Shown piece after piece: positions 34,133 to 44,218 of a stretch of 64,000 bases of DNA. Every line of letters starts with the position of its first letter. Position 1 is the first letter of the stretch. The stretch lies in the NCBI GenBank assembly GCA_039583875.1, contig CM077163.1, positions 111,361,213 to 111,425,212 of the forward strand. Reading direction: 5' to 3'. Position numbers and translations under genes: made by a program. Source of the DNA: Platanthera guangdongensis. Lineage: Eukaryota > Streptophyta > Magnoliopsida > Asparagales > Orchidaceae. The notes under the pieces are model-generated. The model did no database searches. It had not been told where the DNA came from and saw nothing but the letters and a program-made list of their open reading frames with translations.

Positions 34133-35917
34133 CTAAGCTAAGAGCAACATTAAATTAAACATTATCAGAGTACTGACAATATATAGAACGAGATATGAGT
34201 AGTTCAAAATACAATATATAGAAACTCAATACCTAAATACCTAAATAATGACAGAGGTAAAGAGAGCCAATTTTGCAATAAGAAAAAAGAAACGGTTATG
34301 TGCATTGCAATTCCACAATGTCTAGAAGCAACAAAATACAAGCAGTTATCTAGTTCGGTTGATGCATAATAGAAAATAAGAGAACAAGGCTGTGTAATAT
34401 TTGCAATGGACTACTTATCAAAAAATATCCAGGAATGAAATATTTACCACAAGACGTAGTGATCATATGAGTGCAATTGGCTTCTAGGATAAACAATTCC
34501 TCAATAGTTATACTTTTGAGTAGTGATCATATGAATGGAATATTAACCACAAGACGTAGTTATCTTTTTCATGAGTTCTTTCCCAGTTATTTTAAAATTA
34601 TTAATAATTCCTCAATAGATCAAGAATTCTAAAATTAATTATTATTTATTTAAAACAGGAAAATAATACATTTTGTCGTAGGAGCAGTTATCTGAAGACC
34701 TGCACTGAGTAAAGAGCAAAATTGTGTATACTACTATTCTCAAGATTAAAAAAAAACTAAACAGAAGTTCACCCCTCTAGATACCAAGGGATTCTTTAAA
34801 TACAACTCGCATAAATACACCACTGCACCATGGTCCAAACAAAAAGACAAGCTGCTGACTAACCAAACACTGCAACTTCCAAATAAAAACATAACAAATA
34901 AAAGAAGTATATAATTTTGAGATCATTTTGAATGGAAGATTAGATGAAAGATCATGAGCTTTTTAGCATGGCACATAACCTGTTGCCCTGCTTAAATATG
35001 ATCTTTTTATGGAAGCTTTCTGTAGATCATACGTTCTCGCTGTTTTCAATCTGATCCTTATAACCTCCACATTTAAATAAAAATCAAGCACTTGCTGCAC
35101 GATTAGTATTTAAACTAAAACGGTATTGAATTAAAATTTTTGTCGAGCTAATCCAAAATTTTTGTAAAGCATGGGATCCATGAAAAATGCTAAAATAATA
35201 AAAATGCTCGTGGTAAATTCAACTCAGGATGCGGAAATATCTACCATATCTACCCAGCATTGTTGTCATGTCAATGGTAATTAAACTTTATGAAAAAAAG
35301 ATTCATGGCCATGAGGTTGTTCTTAATTTTTGATACATCTGAAGGTATCGATCGCCTAATACAAGAAAAAACTGAGAAACTGAACCATAAAGCGGTAAAA
35401 AATGGACAAAAATTGGGGGAAATGGAAAAAGAATGGCCAGATCCAGTTTGCCTGTATGTATCATGTATGTATCCAGTTAAAAATGAGAAAAAATCGATAG
35501 ATCCGGTGCCGACGAGCTTCACCGGCACCGGATCTGTGCTCGTCGGCACCAGATCTGTAAGAATGCGCAATGTTTAGTTTTTTAGGCCATTAATTAACAG
35601 ATCCGGTGTCGGCGAGCTTCACCGGCACCGGATCTGTTGCCGGCATCGTCACCATGGCGGCGGCTTCTAGGATAAACGGCCGGAGATGGAAGAGAAGAGG
35701 GGGAGAGTTACCTGTCGGGAAGGGTGGCCTGGAGTTTGCCGCGCGCGTCGGGACCGGAGCGTTGAAAAGGAGTGGGGCGAAGCTGTCGATAAATCTCCGA
35801 TTCAGCGGAGATTTGGAAAAGGCGTTGCTATCGGAACGCCCAAACGAACAGTTGAAAAACAAAAAACGCGTTGTTGTGGGAACACAACGGAGAATAATCG
35901 TGGAAACAAACGCACCC
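34133..35917. other. Noncoding right part of the Harbinger element
   Basis: It is AT-rich to about 35470, then turns GC-rich. Two related palindromic segments at about 35495-35560 and 35598-35650 share GATCCGGTG, GCGAGCTTCACCGG or GACGAGCTTCACCGG, and CACCGGATCTGT. The short plus ORFs (35290-35577, 35606-35943) are not supported as genes. The stretch contains the promoter side of the Myb-like gene and the right inverted repeat. Confidence 0.55.
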
Positions 35918-37223
35918 TGAGACAGCTGAGAAGATGTCGTTGAGATAGCTGAGACAACATAGACAAAGTGAGCTGGAAACTTTCTAAGTCCAGAAGCGTT
36001 GAGTGAAGCAAGCTCACTCAACTCTTCTAAATAAAGCATGAAGCACTGAGACAGTTAAGAAGTAAACATCTGAGAAAAACATTAGCTAGAATTTTTCTAA
36101 GTCCAGAAGCGTTGAGTGAAGCAGGTTCACTCAATGCTTCTAATGAAGAGGAAAGCGCAGAAACCTAGAATTGTCTCGGCTGATAAGTGAAAACTGCTGA
36201 GACCGCTGAGACAATTAAAATACAAAAACTGCTGAGACAGTAGATAAGAGGAAAGAGCTGAGACAAAGACTTGTCTCAGCTAATAATGAAAACCCCTGAG
36301 ACCGCTGAGACCGCTGAGACAAAACTGCTGAGATAAATCTAGGAAATTTTCTAAGTCCTGAAGCGCTGAGTGCCAAGGCTGATGGCGTTGAGTGTCTCAA
36401 CATCACTCAATGCTTGATAGGATTCAAGAAAATTTTCTATTTCCAGATGTTGATGACCACTGCTGACGTAATCAAAGTCAAAACTGCAGGAAGCCGTTGC
36501 GGGAAATCTGCTATAACGTCGAAAGATGTTTTGTCCCTTTCTGATGGAGTTGGTGCTCACCAATCCTTGGTGGACCCACATAGTATGTTTACATTGATTC
36601 AAATCAACGCATATAAAAGGGGAAAAAGTAAAGGATTAGGGTTAACGAATACTTGGGCATCAAACATGAAAAGAAGACAGAGAAAAAGCAAGAGGCGGTT
36701 GGACATCTTCTTCCTCATAAAGCTTGAAAGATAAAAGTCCAGCCAAGTTAGCCAAAGGGCAAGAAGAAGATAGCTGGAGTACTTCCAGCTCAGCAAGTTG
36801 GTTCTCTCAAGAACAAAGCAAGCTGGTTGATCCACTCAACAGTAGATAGCTGCTCACCTGTGCAGCAAGAGAGAATATAACTATAGAAGAAGACTCATCC
36901 CTTCTACATCAAGTTAGCTGGATTGATATCTGCTCAGTCCAGCAGAGCAAACTCAGAGATTTAATCTCTGAGTTATTTTTGTTTTCTTTTTCATCTTAAA
37001 ACTTGTAACCATTTTAATGTAGGATTCTGGTTTCCTAGATTTGAGTTGCTGGAAGGTTTAATAGCCTGAGGCTAGAGTGTTTATCTCTCTATGGTAGGAT
37101 CCATATGGATCTGAGTTACTGGAAGGCTTAATAGCCTGAGGCTGGAGAGTTTATCTCTCTGAGGTAGGATCAGAGTGTGGATTTGAGGTAGGGCTGTCCA
37201 CCCAACCTGAGTGCAAGGCCTTG

Positions 37224-37626
37224 TGTAACATCTCGATTTAGAACTCAGAGGCACAGCGTAACCATGCATTGTGTCTCGCCCCGGTGCCCTGCTACAGGAC
37301 TGCAGTCCGTGCCACCCAAACCCATCTCTGGCCTGTTTCTCAGCACAGCGGGTTTTTGCGCATGCGGGGATTTGAAGCCTTGCCGCCTTGATAAGGCACC
37401 TTCCACAGTAATCATCACCACCTGAGTTGGTGATGAGGACTGTGGAAGGTGCCTTATCAAGGTGGCATAGGTTCGAATACCTGCATGCGCAAAAACCCGT
37501 TATGCTTAGAAACAAGCCAGAGATGGGTTTGGGTGGCTCGGACTGCAGTCCTGTAGTAGGGCACAGGGGCGAGACACGGTGCACGATTACGCCATGGGCG
37601 TCTGAGCTCTAATCCGGGATGTTAAA
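37224..37626. repeat. 403-bp foldback element in the LTR of element C
   Basis: The two arms of about 195-200 bp are near-complete inverted copies (about 88% by eye; for example the CTACAGGACTGCAGTCCG block at 37312 is mirrored at 37535-37552). They leave a short central turn near 37425. The ends read TGTAACATC...GATGTTAAA, and the flanks are CCTTG (37219-37223) and CCTTA (37627-37631), a likely 5-bp target duplication with one mismatch. The right arm has GGTTCGAATACC, like an RNA polymerase III B box. No ORF here is believable. Confidence 0.8.
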
Positions 37627-38216
37627 CCTTATGCCTGAGGTAGGTGACTGAAGAGTCACTGAGCTGTAAGTGACAAGTTTGTCAGTGAGATTATAGGCCT
37701 TGGAGGAGGCTGAGCTATAGGTACCTGTAAGGGTACTGAGTTGTGGGAGTGCTGCAGCACTCTGAGAGTAGGGCTGTGTGGCTGAAGCTGTAGGGCTAAA
37801 TAGCCTGAGTGTAGGCCTTAGAAATAAGGCTGAGGTAGGTGATCGGTGGATCACTAAGCTGTAGGAGTTCTGCATAGCTCTGAGGTAGGAACCCTTGTGG
37901 TTCTGAGTTGGATTCTGAGAAAAATCTGTGTGTAAGGCTTAGGTCCTAAGGTGTAAGCTCTGAGGAGCATAGTGGAGAAGTTGTGTCTAGTCCAACAAGA
38001 AAGTTGGATTGGTGGGAGGAAAAGTGGATGTACTCAATTGGGTAACCATTATAAATCCTTGTGCTTGCTGTATTCTTGTTTTTGTTTATTATTGCAGGAT
38101 TTAAGGACAAGCTCTAGTTAGCATAATTAGAAATCAATAAAAGATTTAATAAAAGCTGAAAGACTTATTCACCCCCTCTAGGTGATTAGCTAACTTTCAG
38201 TTAAGTAACTTTCAAG

Positions 38217-38227
38217 TTGTATCAGAG
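38217..38227 (+). other. tRNA-iMet primer binding site of element C
   Basis: TTGTATCAGAG, one base from TGGTATCAGAG, two bases after the LTR end at 38214. It is followed by GGAGGTTAC, also seen after the primer site of element B. Confidence 0.85.
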
Positions 38228-38320
38228 GGAGGTTACTCAAAAAGAATTTAACAATCAGAGTATACCTCCAAGGTTAGCTAAAAGCGTTACACTTGTGCAT
38301 TCAAAAGAGAACCTCAAGGA

Positions 38321-38890
38321 ATGGAGCTCTAAGCCAACAATAAGGAAAACTTTAAGACTTGGAAAGAAAGGGTAAAGCAAATCATGGAAGCCTCTGATCC
38401 TAAGGTCCTTGTAATAGTTCAAGAAGGACCTTTCATCCCCATGATTGTCTCAAGATCAGATGCAAGCATCCAGACTCCAAAGAGTTATTCAGAGATGTCT
38501 GAAGAAGAAATCAACTTTGCATCTATGGACAAGAGGGCACAACACATCATGGTGAGTGTCATGGATGACTCAACCCTCATGAGAGTGGTCCACTACAAGT
38601 CAGCCAAAGAGATGCGGGATTCCCTCACTGGCTATACGGAAGGGACAGAGAAAGTCAGTCTTTCTGACAGTGGTTCAGAGTCTGAAGATGAGAAGAAGAA
38701 GAAAAAGTCCTTTGTGGCTACGAAGGAGAGAAGCTGGACAGATTCTTCATTCTCAGATTTTGAAGATAAAGAGGAAGAAGACTATATAGGGCTGATATCT
38801 GTTGATACAGATCCAGGAGAAGAGGAGGAATATCCTGCTACTAGGATAGGAATCAGGGCCCCTCTGTCACACTCAGACAGTAACAATGAG
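38321..38890 (+). pseudogene. gag of element C, N-terminal part
   Basis: The expected Gag start has a TAA three codons after ATG 38321. From 38384 the frame is open and matches the Gag of element B (EGPFIP, VSVMDDST, YIGLISVD, GIRAPLSHSDS). About 700 bases present in element B, including its first zinc knuckle, are missing between GYTEG and the acidic segment near 38655, so this copy carries an internal deletion. The chromovirus interrupts it at 38890, and the frame resumes at 62764. Confidence 0.8.
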
Positions 38891-39049
38891 TGTAATACCC
38901 ACCCCTCCCGGATCCCACAAAGGGGGGTCTTATGCCCGTAACAGCCACCTTGCGGTAGAATTAGCACACGGGCTAACATATACCATAAGACGCCTATTCT
39001 GCCGGCTACAACCAATATCAATATATACATTCCAACCCAACCATAATAT

Positions 39050-39051
<2 letters not shown>

Positions 39052-39094
<43 letters not shown>
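39052..39094. repeat. (AG)n microsatellite
   Basis: About 21 uninterrupted AG repeats. The matching place in the other LTR (59334-59343) has only about four, so the tract expanded in this copy or shrank in the other after insertion. Confidence 0.95.
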
Positions 39095-39097
<3 letters not shown>

Positions 39098-39565
39098 CAA
39101 TCCACACTAAGCATATAGTCCAAATACATCAAATAAGAGAAGCTAAAACATGCTTCTTCAATATCAGAGTACAACTATGAAATTACCCAAACGGGCTAAA
39201 TCAGAGTCTCACAACACTCACATCCATAACCGATGGTAGGTATGGTACCGTCACTTCAGGCCCTGTCGTCCTGGCCTGGCTGTCCTGCTGCATGATCTGC
39301 GGCTGCTCTACCGGCGGGGTAACCTCCTAAAAAAGAAAGACGTAGCAACTGTTAGTCGAAAAGACTAAGGGGCTCCACATCCGCTCCCCCGACAACTCCT
39401 CGGCACCGGGAGGAGAAAAGAGCAAGAGTACAAGTATAATAAATGGTTTAACAGGTACAGACGGATGGTGATGGTACAATAAGATTAATAGCATTATATT
39501 CTAGCAGTTTCACTTAAGCAATAATAATTCAACAAGTACAAGTAACTACAATAGGTAAGTAACTA

Positions 39566-39662
39566 AACTTATAAGGATGCCCATACAAACTTATAAGTTA
39601 AGGATCAGTTTGCATAAAGTAACTCATCGTATAGGAGTGCCCAGACAAACTTATACGATGAG
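39566..39662 (-). other. Pair of stem-loops with alike loops and different stems, chromovirus LTR
   Basis: Stem 1 pairs AACTTATAAG (39566-39575) with CTTATAAGTT (39590-39599). Stem 2 pairs CTCATCGTATA (39623-39633) with TATACGATGAG (39652-39662). The loops share GGA, TGCCCA and ACAAAC. Both also occur in the other LTR (59811-59848 and 59870-59909), where stem 1 is two pairs longer. In the element's own orientation they lie downstream of the TATA box, so they should be in the genomic RNA leader. An RNA role such as dimerisation or packaging is inference. Confidence 0.6.
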
Positions 39663-39979
39663 GATCTTGTTGTGCAATGCTATGAAATGGTATGTATGCT
39701 ATGCAATGACTCACCCATGATCACATCATGCAAACGCTATGTCAACATAGACTAGTAGTTCGCACTATTCGAGTAGGTAGCTAACCTCTTAGGCATCAAC
39801 AGTCGTGGCCAGGTGGAACAGTAGAGCGAGCATCTCTACTACTAGGCGGCTATCCACCCTACTTCCCCTAGGCCTCCGTACGCCTCAACGCTAAGAACAC
39901 AACAGCGGAGCCCATGCGTACTATGGTCCAGCGGGGTCTCAGGTAGATGTGCACCGAGAACACAGCCCGAACTGGCCTG

Positions 39980-40322
39980 GTGTGACCCGGAAGGGGCCTA
40001 GGAAGAAAGCACAAGGACATAGCCCAACCGTTCACTTGGCAAGGAAGGGGCCTCAGGACGTGAACACCGAGTAAACAGCCCAACCGCCCAAAGTCTAGAT
40101 GTAAACTCCCTTCGGTGTGATGATCGGCATGCCCGTAGACCTGCCACACTATCCTTAACCTAGTATTACGACACCGCGTGTCGACTTACACTACATGCAA
40201 ATTCCATAATACCGTGGCATGGAAGGGGCCTCGGAAGTGAGCACGAGGACACATCCAAACCATCCACTTGGCACGGAAGGAGCCCCGGGACGTGAACACC
40301 GAGGACCAAGCCCAACCGCCTG
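39980..40322. repeat. Four degenerate 55-bp repeats in the chromovirus LTR
   Basis: Copies near 39988, 40044, 40219 and 40276 share GGAAGG(G/A)GCC, a GTGAACACCGAG-like phrase and (A)GCCCAACCG. They form two adjacent pairs separated by unrelated sequence. The same arrangement is present in the other LTR at about 60236-60570, so it is older than this insertion. Confidence 0.6.
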
Positions 40323-41639
40323 TCTATACCTCAACTTAACACTAACCAAACTAGTGACGATCAACACCGTACTTACATCCTTCCACAATACTACCCGTAG
40401 GGAGACTACGCTCTAACTATTGGACTACTAAATTTCATTCCAACCATCAAACATACTCATGCCATAGTTTATCCTTCTATATGTCATTCCAAATGATTTC
40501 AGCATAATATAACATAATGCGCATATGTAACAGTCTACCAATTTCTAACAAGTCATTTATTTAAGTAAGCTTGCGTCACAATTCAGTTATATGAAATTCA
40601 AATAGTAAACTTCATCATTCATAGCACTACGGTGGTTAACATAAAATAGTTCACCAAAGTCTCGAGTTAATTTGCAAAATCGATTCCACCGAATCCAAAT
40701 CCATATTATATAAAAGAAACCCAGAATTTAAGTGCAGAATAAATCTGGACAGCAAATTCAACAGGAGATTCCCGAAGCTACAGGAATCCGGTGAAGTACT
40801 GCAACCCCTCGATCGAAAGATCATTCCATGTGTTACAACTTTCATATTCAGACCACAACCCAGATTTGAATGTATCCTATTTGAAATCGGCATCAAAATC
40901 CGCTGCACACAGAACACAATTTCTGCATGCAGGTTTGTCGGATGTCAATTTCGTCCAGACCTTCCTATGGCTACAGAATTAGCCTGAAGTCGTGCAACCA
41001 TTCGTTGGAAAGGTATTTTCAAGGGATTCAACTTTTGTGTTTAGTCGACGGCCCAAATCTGGCCATATCACACCTAAAAATGGTCAAGAAGCTCGCTGCG
41101 CGCAGAATACATATTCTGCACGCAGCTTAAAGAGGAATGAACGACATCGGTTCATCTCCCTCCTCAAGTTGGTCTTCCAAAATCACACCAGGAATTTCTC
41201 CTCCCTTATTCACCCTCATGAGGCCATGATTCTTCACAAAACCATCCCCCATCTTCGCATAGATGGATGGAGAGGTTGAAGACACCACTAACCTTAGAGC
41301 ACAAGCCCTAAAACGGCCTCTTTCTAGAGAAATCACCATCTCACTAGTCTAGACTCTTTTGAGTCGACATCTCACCTACATATCTACAGATCTGGCACCA
41401 GGGGAGAGGGGAGGAAGCTCACCTCATTTCCGGCATTTCCACTATTTCCGGCCATGGATCGTGTAACTCTTCTCGGTGGCTTCTTCTCCTTCACGGCGGC
41501 GGCGGATCTCCTCCTCTAGAATTGGCTGCAATAACTTCCTTCTCTCAACAGGAGTTTCTCTCAGAAAATGGGGATGAAATGAGCATGAGAACGGCTAGGG
41601 CTTTCTCTTCCCCTTATATATGAAAAGTGACACGAGTAG

Positions 41640-42290
41640 TGAATAGCCCGTGTCCTTACCCGTGTCCTGCTTGGGCGAAATGACAACGACAGTTTCCGTG
41701 TCGGTTCAATACTTGACACGGGTATGGACACGCCCGTGTCCCGACCCCGACCCGTGTCCACATGACACGGCCGTGTTCCCTGGCCGTGTCCTTCTCTGGA
41801 TACATTTCGACGAACTCAACTCGACACAACGTCACATGGGTAGGGACACGCCCGTGTCGCTACCCGTGTCATACGATGTCGACACACCTCGTCGTTCTCG
41901 ACACGCCCTGTCGAGTGTAACTCGACACACACGGGTATGGACACGCCCGTGTCACTACCCGTATCATACGATGTCGACACACCTCGTCGATCTCAACACG
42001 CCCTGTCTAGTGTCACTCAACACACACGGGTAGGGACACTCCCGTGTCGCTACCCGTGTCATACGATGTCTACACACCTCGTCGATCTCGACATGACTCA
42101 TCGAGTTCAACTTGATGCACATGCACACGGGTAAGGACACGCCCGTGTCTCTACCCGTGTCACTTCACACGGGTAGTGACACTCTCGTGTCACTACCCGT
42201 GTCCTTCTCTGGATATACTCGGGTCATCGAATCGAGAGCCGGCCACTCCTACACAGGTAGGGACACGCCCGTGTGTCTACCCGAGTCCTA
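41640..42290. repeat. GACACGGGT/ACCCGTGTC palindrome cluster in the left chromovirus LTR
   Basis: Units of about 94-95 bp (starting near 41839, 41934 and 42028, with partial ones around them) contain GGGTAGGGACACGCCCGTGTC-like palindromes closed by the inverted CTACCCGTGTC. Each is followed by TACGATGTCGACACACCTCGTCGATCTC-type sequence (written here in parts). It lies just upstream of the TATA box on the minus strand. The matching cluster is at 61880-62640. Confidence 0.85.
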
Positions 42291-42516
42291 TGCTTGACTG
42301 ATCTTTCCTCCTTTTCATATGTGCTGCCATATTGTCAGCACTCCCCATGAACCCTAGTCAGCTCTCCTGACTCAAAAACACGCACGAGGGGCGTAGTGCG
42401 ATTCGGGACATCACAAATCCTATAAACAAAATAAAAGATTTCGTCCCCGAAATCAGGCTTAGGCTATGGGGAGAAAAGCATAACAGAAAATACAATATGC
42501 TTTTAAATAAAATTAC

Positions 42517-44218
42517 CTTGAGCAAACAACTCCGGATATCTTTTTTGCATCAAATCCATTGGCTCCCATGTATATTCCTCCTTCCCATGATTAGACCATA
42601 GCACCTTCACCAAGGGAATATTTTTGTGGCGTAACTTTCTTGTCTCCATATCTACGATCTGCACCGGCTCTAGTCACACAGACCTATCAGACGCCACAGC
42701 ACCATCAGTTGTGGGGATGTATTGATCGGGCCGCAACAGCGCCTTCCGAAGCGACGACACATGGAACACGTCCTGGAGGTTCTCTTGCTCGGGTGGTAAC
42801 TCCAACCAATGGGCCAATCGGTCAATCCTTTCCAATATAGTATAAGGCCCAACATACCTTGGGCTGAGCTTTTTCACACCACGCACACGTGACACTCCAT
42901 GCATCGGTCGGATTTTCAGGAACACCTTATCACCCACTTGAAACGCCACCATCCGGTGTCTTGCATTATAATACTTCGCCTGCCGACTTTGAGCTTCCAA
43001 CATGCGATCCCGAATCAGTCTAACCGCCGCATCGATATCCTCAATATATTCAACACCCAATGCCTTTGGGTATTCATCTTGCACCCAAGACAAGCGGGTT
43101 CTACACCTCCTTCCATAAAGAGCTTCATGAGGAGCCATGCCGATACTAGTATGGTGGCTGTTGTTGTAGGAGAAATCTACCAACGGTAAGAGCCTTTCCC
43201 ACGGCTCTCCTCTATCCAACACACATAATCTCAACAAATCTTCTAATGTCCGGATGGTCCTATCAGATTGCCCGTCCGTCTGGGGATGAAACGCGGTGCT
43301 GAAGGTAAGGGACGAGCGCAAATACGCCTGTACTGCCTTCCACTCCCTTGAGGTGAAACGACCATCCCAGTACAAAACGATTTTCTTAGGCACGCCATGA
43401 TAATGTACGAACTTCTCCACAAAGAGGCATACCAAGACATCCACGTGAGCCTCTTTATTCATAGGGATAAATCGGGCTACTTTCGTCAGTCGATCAACGA
43501 TCACCCACACCGAATCATTCCCAGAGCAGGAGTGAGGTAACCCATGGACAAAGTTCATGGAGATGTCCTCGAACTTCCACTCATGGATGGGCAACGATTG
43601 TAGCAAACCACCGGGACTCTTGCATTCCGCCTTCACTCTTTGACATGCTTCGCAGTGTGTAACAAAATATCTAACATTTTTCTTCATTCCCGGCCAACAC
43701 ATGGTCTTCCGCAAACAAGCGTACATCTTAGCAATACCCGGTTGCACTGAATATTGAGTGCAATGAGCCTCTCTCAAGATATCCTCCCAGATTTTACCAC
43801 CCTTGGGAATGTAGAGCCGGCCACGAAAATTAACGAGGCCGTCTTTTAGCGTATAATTATACGTAGTCCCATCTTCAATTGACTTGATTGTCGGGGCCAG
43901 AGCCGCATCCATTCCTTGATCCACTCTGATTCGGTCCCGGATATCACAAACTATGCTCATGCTTGCCAAGTACTTCGTATACTCTGCCGAAGGAGCCTTA
44001 AATATCAATGTAATATCCATCTCCTCAATCATCCGAGCCAACTCCATACTCATCAACCAAGACGTTGGACTAGAACCTGGTACCTTTCTACTCAATGCAT
44101 CGGCCACTGAGTTCACCTTTCCAGGGTGGTAGTTCATGGTGAACTCATAGTCGTATAGAAATTCTAACCACCGCTGTTGTCTCAAGTTCAACTCCTTCTG
44201 AGTATGAACGTACTTCAA
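42517..44218 (-). pseudogene. Integrase with C-terminal chromodomain, end of RNase H; chromovirus
   Basis: From the right: the end of RNase H and FLYDYEFTMNYHPGKVNSVADALSR, the usual join (given in parts: FLYDYEF, HPGKVN, VADALSR). Then come the HHCC zinc finger (REAHCTQYSVQPGIAKMY with CEACQRVK), the DDE core with SMNFVHGLP where a catalytic Asp is normally found before the hydrophobic-G-L-P block, LYWDGRFTS, and the Glu region HPQTDGQSDRTI. The GPY/F-like part reads RYVGPYTILERI. A TGA at 42676-42674 cuts the frame before the chromodomain, which is still readable (KVLWSNHGKEEYTWEP, 42600-42550). Chromodomains are known to direct such elements to heterochromatin. Confidence 0.88.

Larger units (their letters stand above)
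30975..35917 (-). mobile_element. Complete PIF/Harbinger DNA transposon (4.94 kb)
   Basis: The left end GGGTCAGTTTATTTCAGCG and the inverted right end GGGTGCGTTTGTTTCCACG form imperfect terminal inverted repeats, flanked on both sides by TGA (30972-30974, 35918-35920), the 3-bp duplication expected of the superfamily. Both usual genes are on the minus strand: a DDE transposase (31389-32771) and a Myb/SANT-like protein (33124-34132). The flanking LTR sequence rejoins cleanly when the element is removed. Each gene has a single visible nonsense codon, so the copy is relatively young but not intact. Confidence 0.9.
30336..38214 (+). repeat. 5' LTR of element C, carrying two insertions
   Basis: It starts TGTTGGGAATTGTGCC and ends in AACTTTCA directly before the primer site. 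Without the 4.9-kb Harbinger (and its TGA copy) and the 403-bp foldback it is about 2.5 kb. TTCGTCGA-like words cluster at 30497-30760, GCTGAGAC words at 30790-30970 and 35920-36320, and CTGAGGTAGG-type words at 37040-37900. TATAAAAGG at 36612-36620 is the promoter box. The start rests on terminal motif and change of orientation relative to element B. Confidence 0.7.
38891..42415 (-). repeat. 3' LTR (minus orientation) of the chromovirus
   Basis: It pairs with 59173-62763. On the minus strand a TATATAAGG box lies at 41620-41612. The palindrome-rich CCCGTGTC region (41640-42290) lies upstream of it, in U3. Downstream are a 55-bp dispersed repeat at 39980-40322, two stem-loops at 39566-39662 and a (GA)n tract at 39052-39094. 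Many small ORFs on both strands have no coding support. Confidence 0.9.

Noticed and set aside
35290..35943. Host gene fragment in the GC-rich end of the Harbinger element
   Set aside because: Open frames are short and overlap on both strands, no protein family is recognisable, and palindromic repeats explain much of it.
37470..37481. B-box-like GGTTCGAATACC suggesting a SINE or tRNA gene
   Set aside because: No matching A box at the right distance, no tRNA cloverleaf, and the site is part of the foldback arm.
41561..42297. ORFs on both strands of the chromovirus LTR (also 61775-62578)
   Set aside because: They follow the GACACGGG palindromes, have repeats such as PVSLPVS caused by the DNA word, and show no conserved protein.
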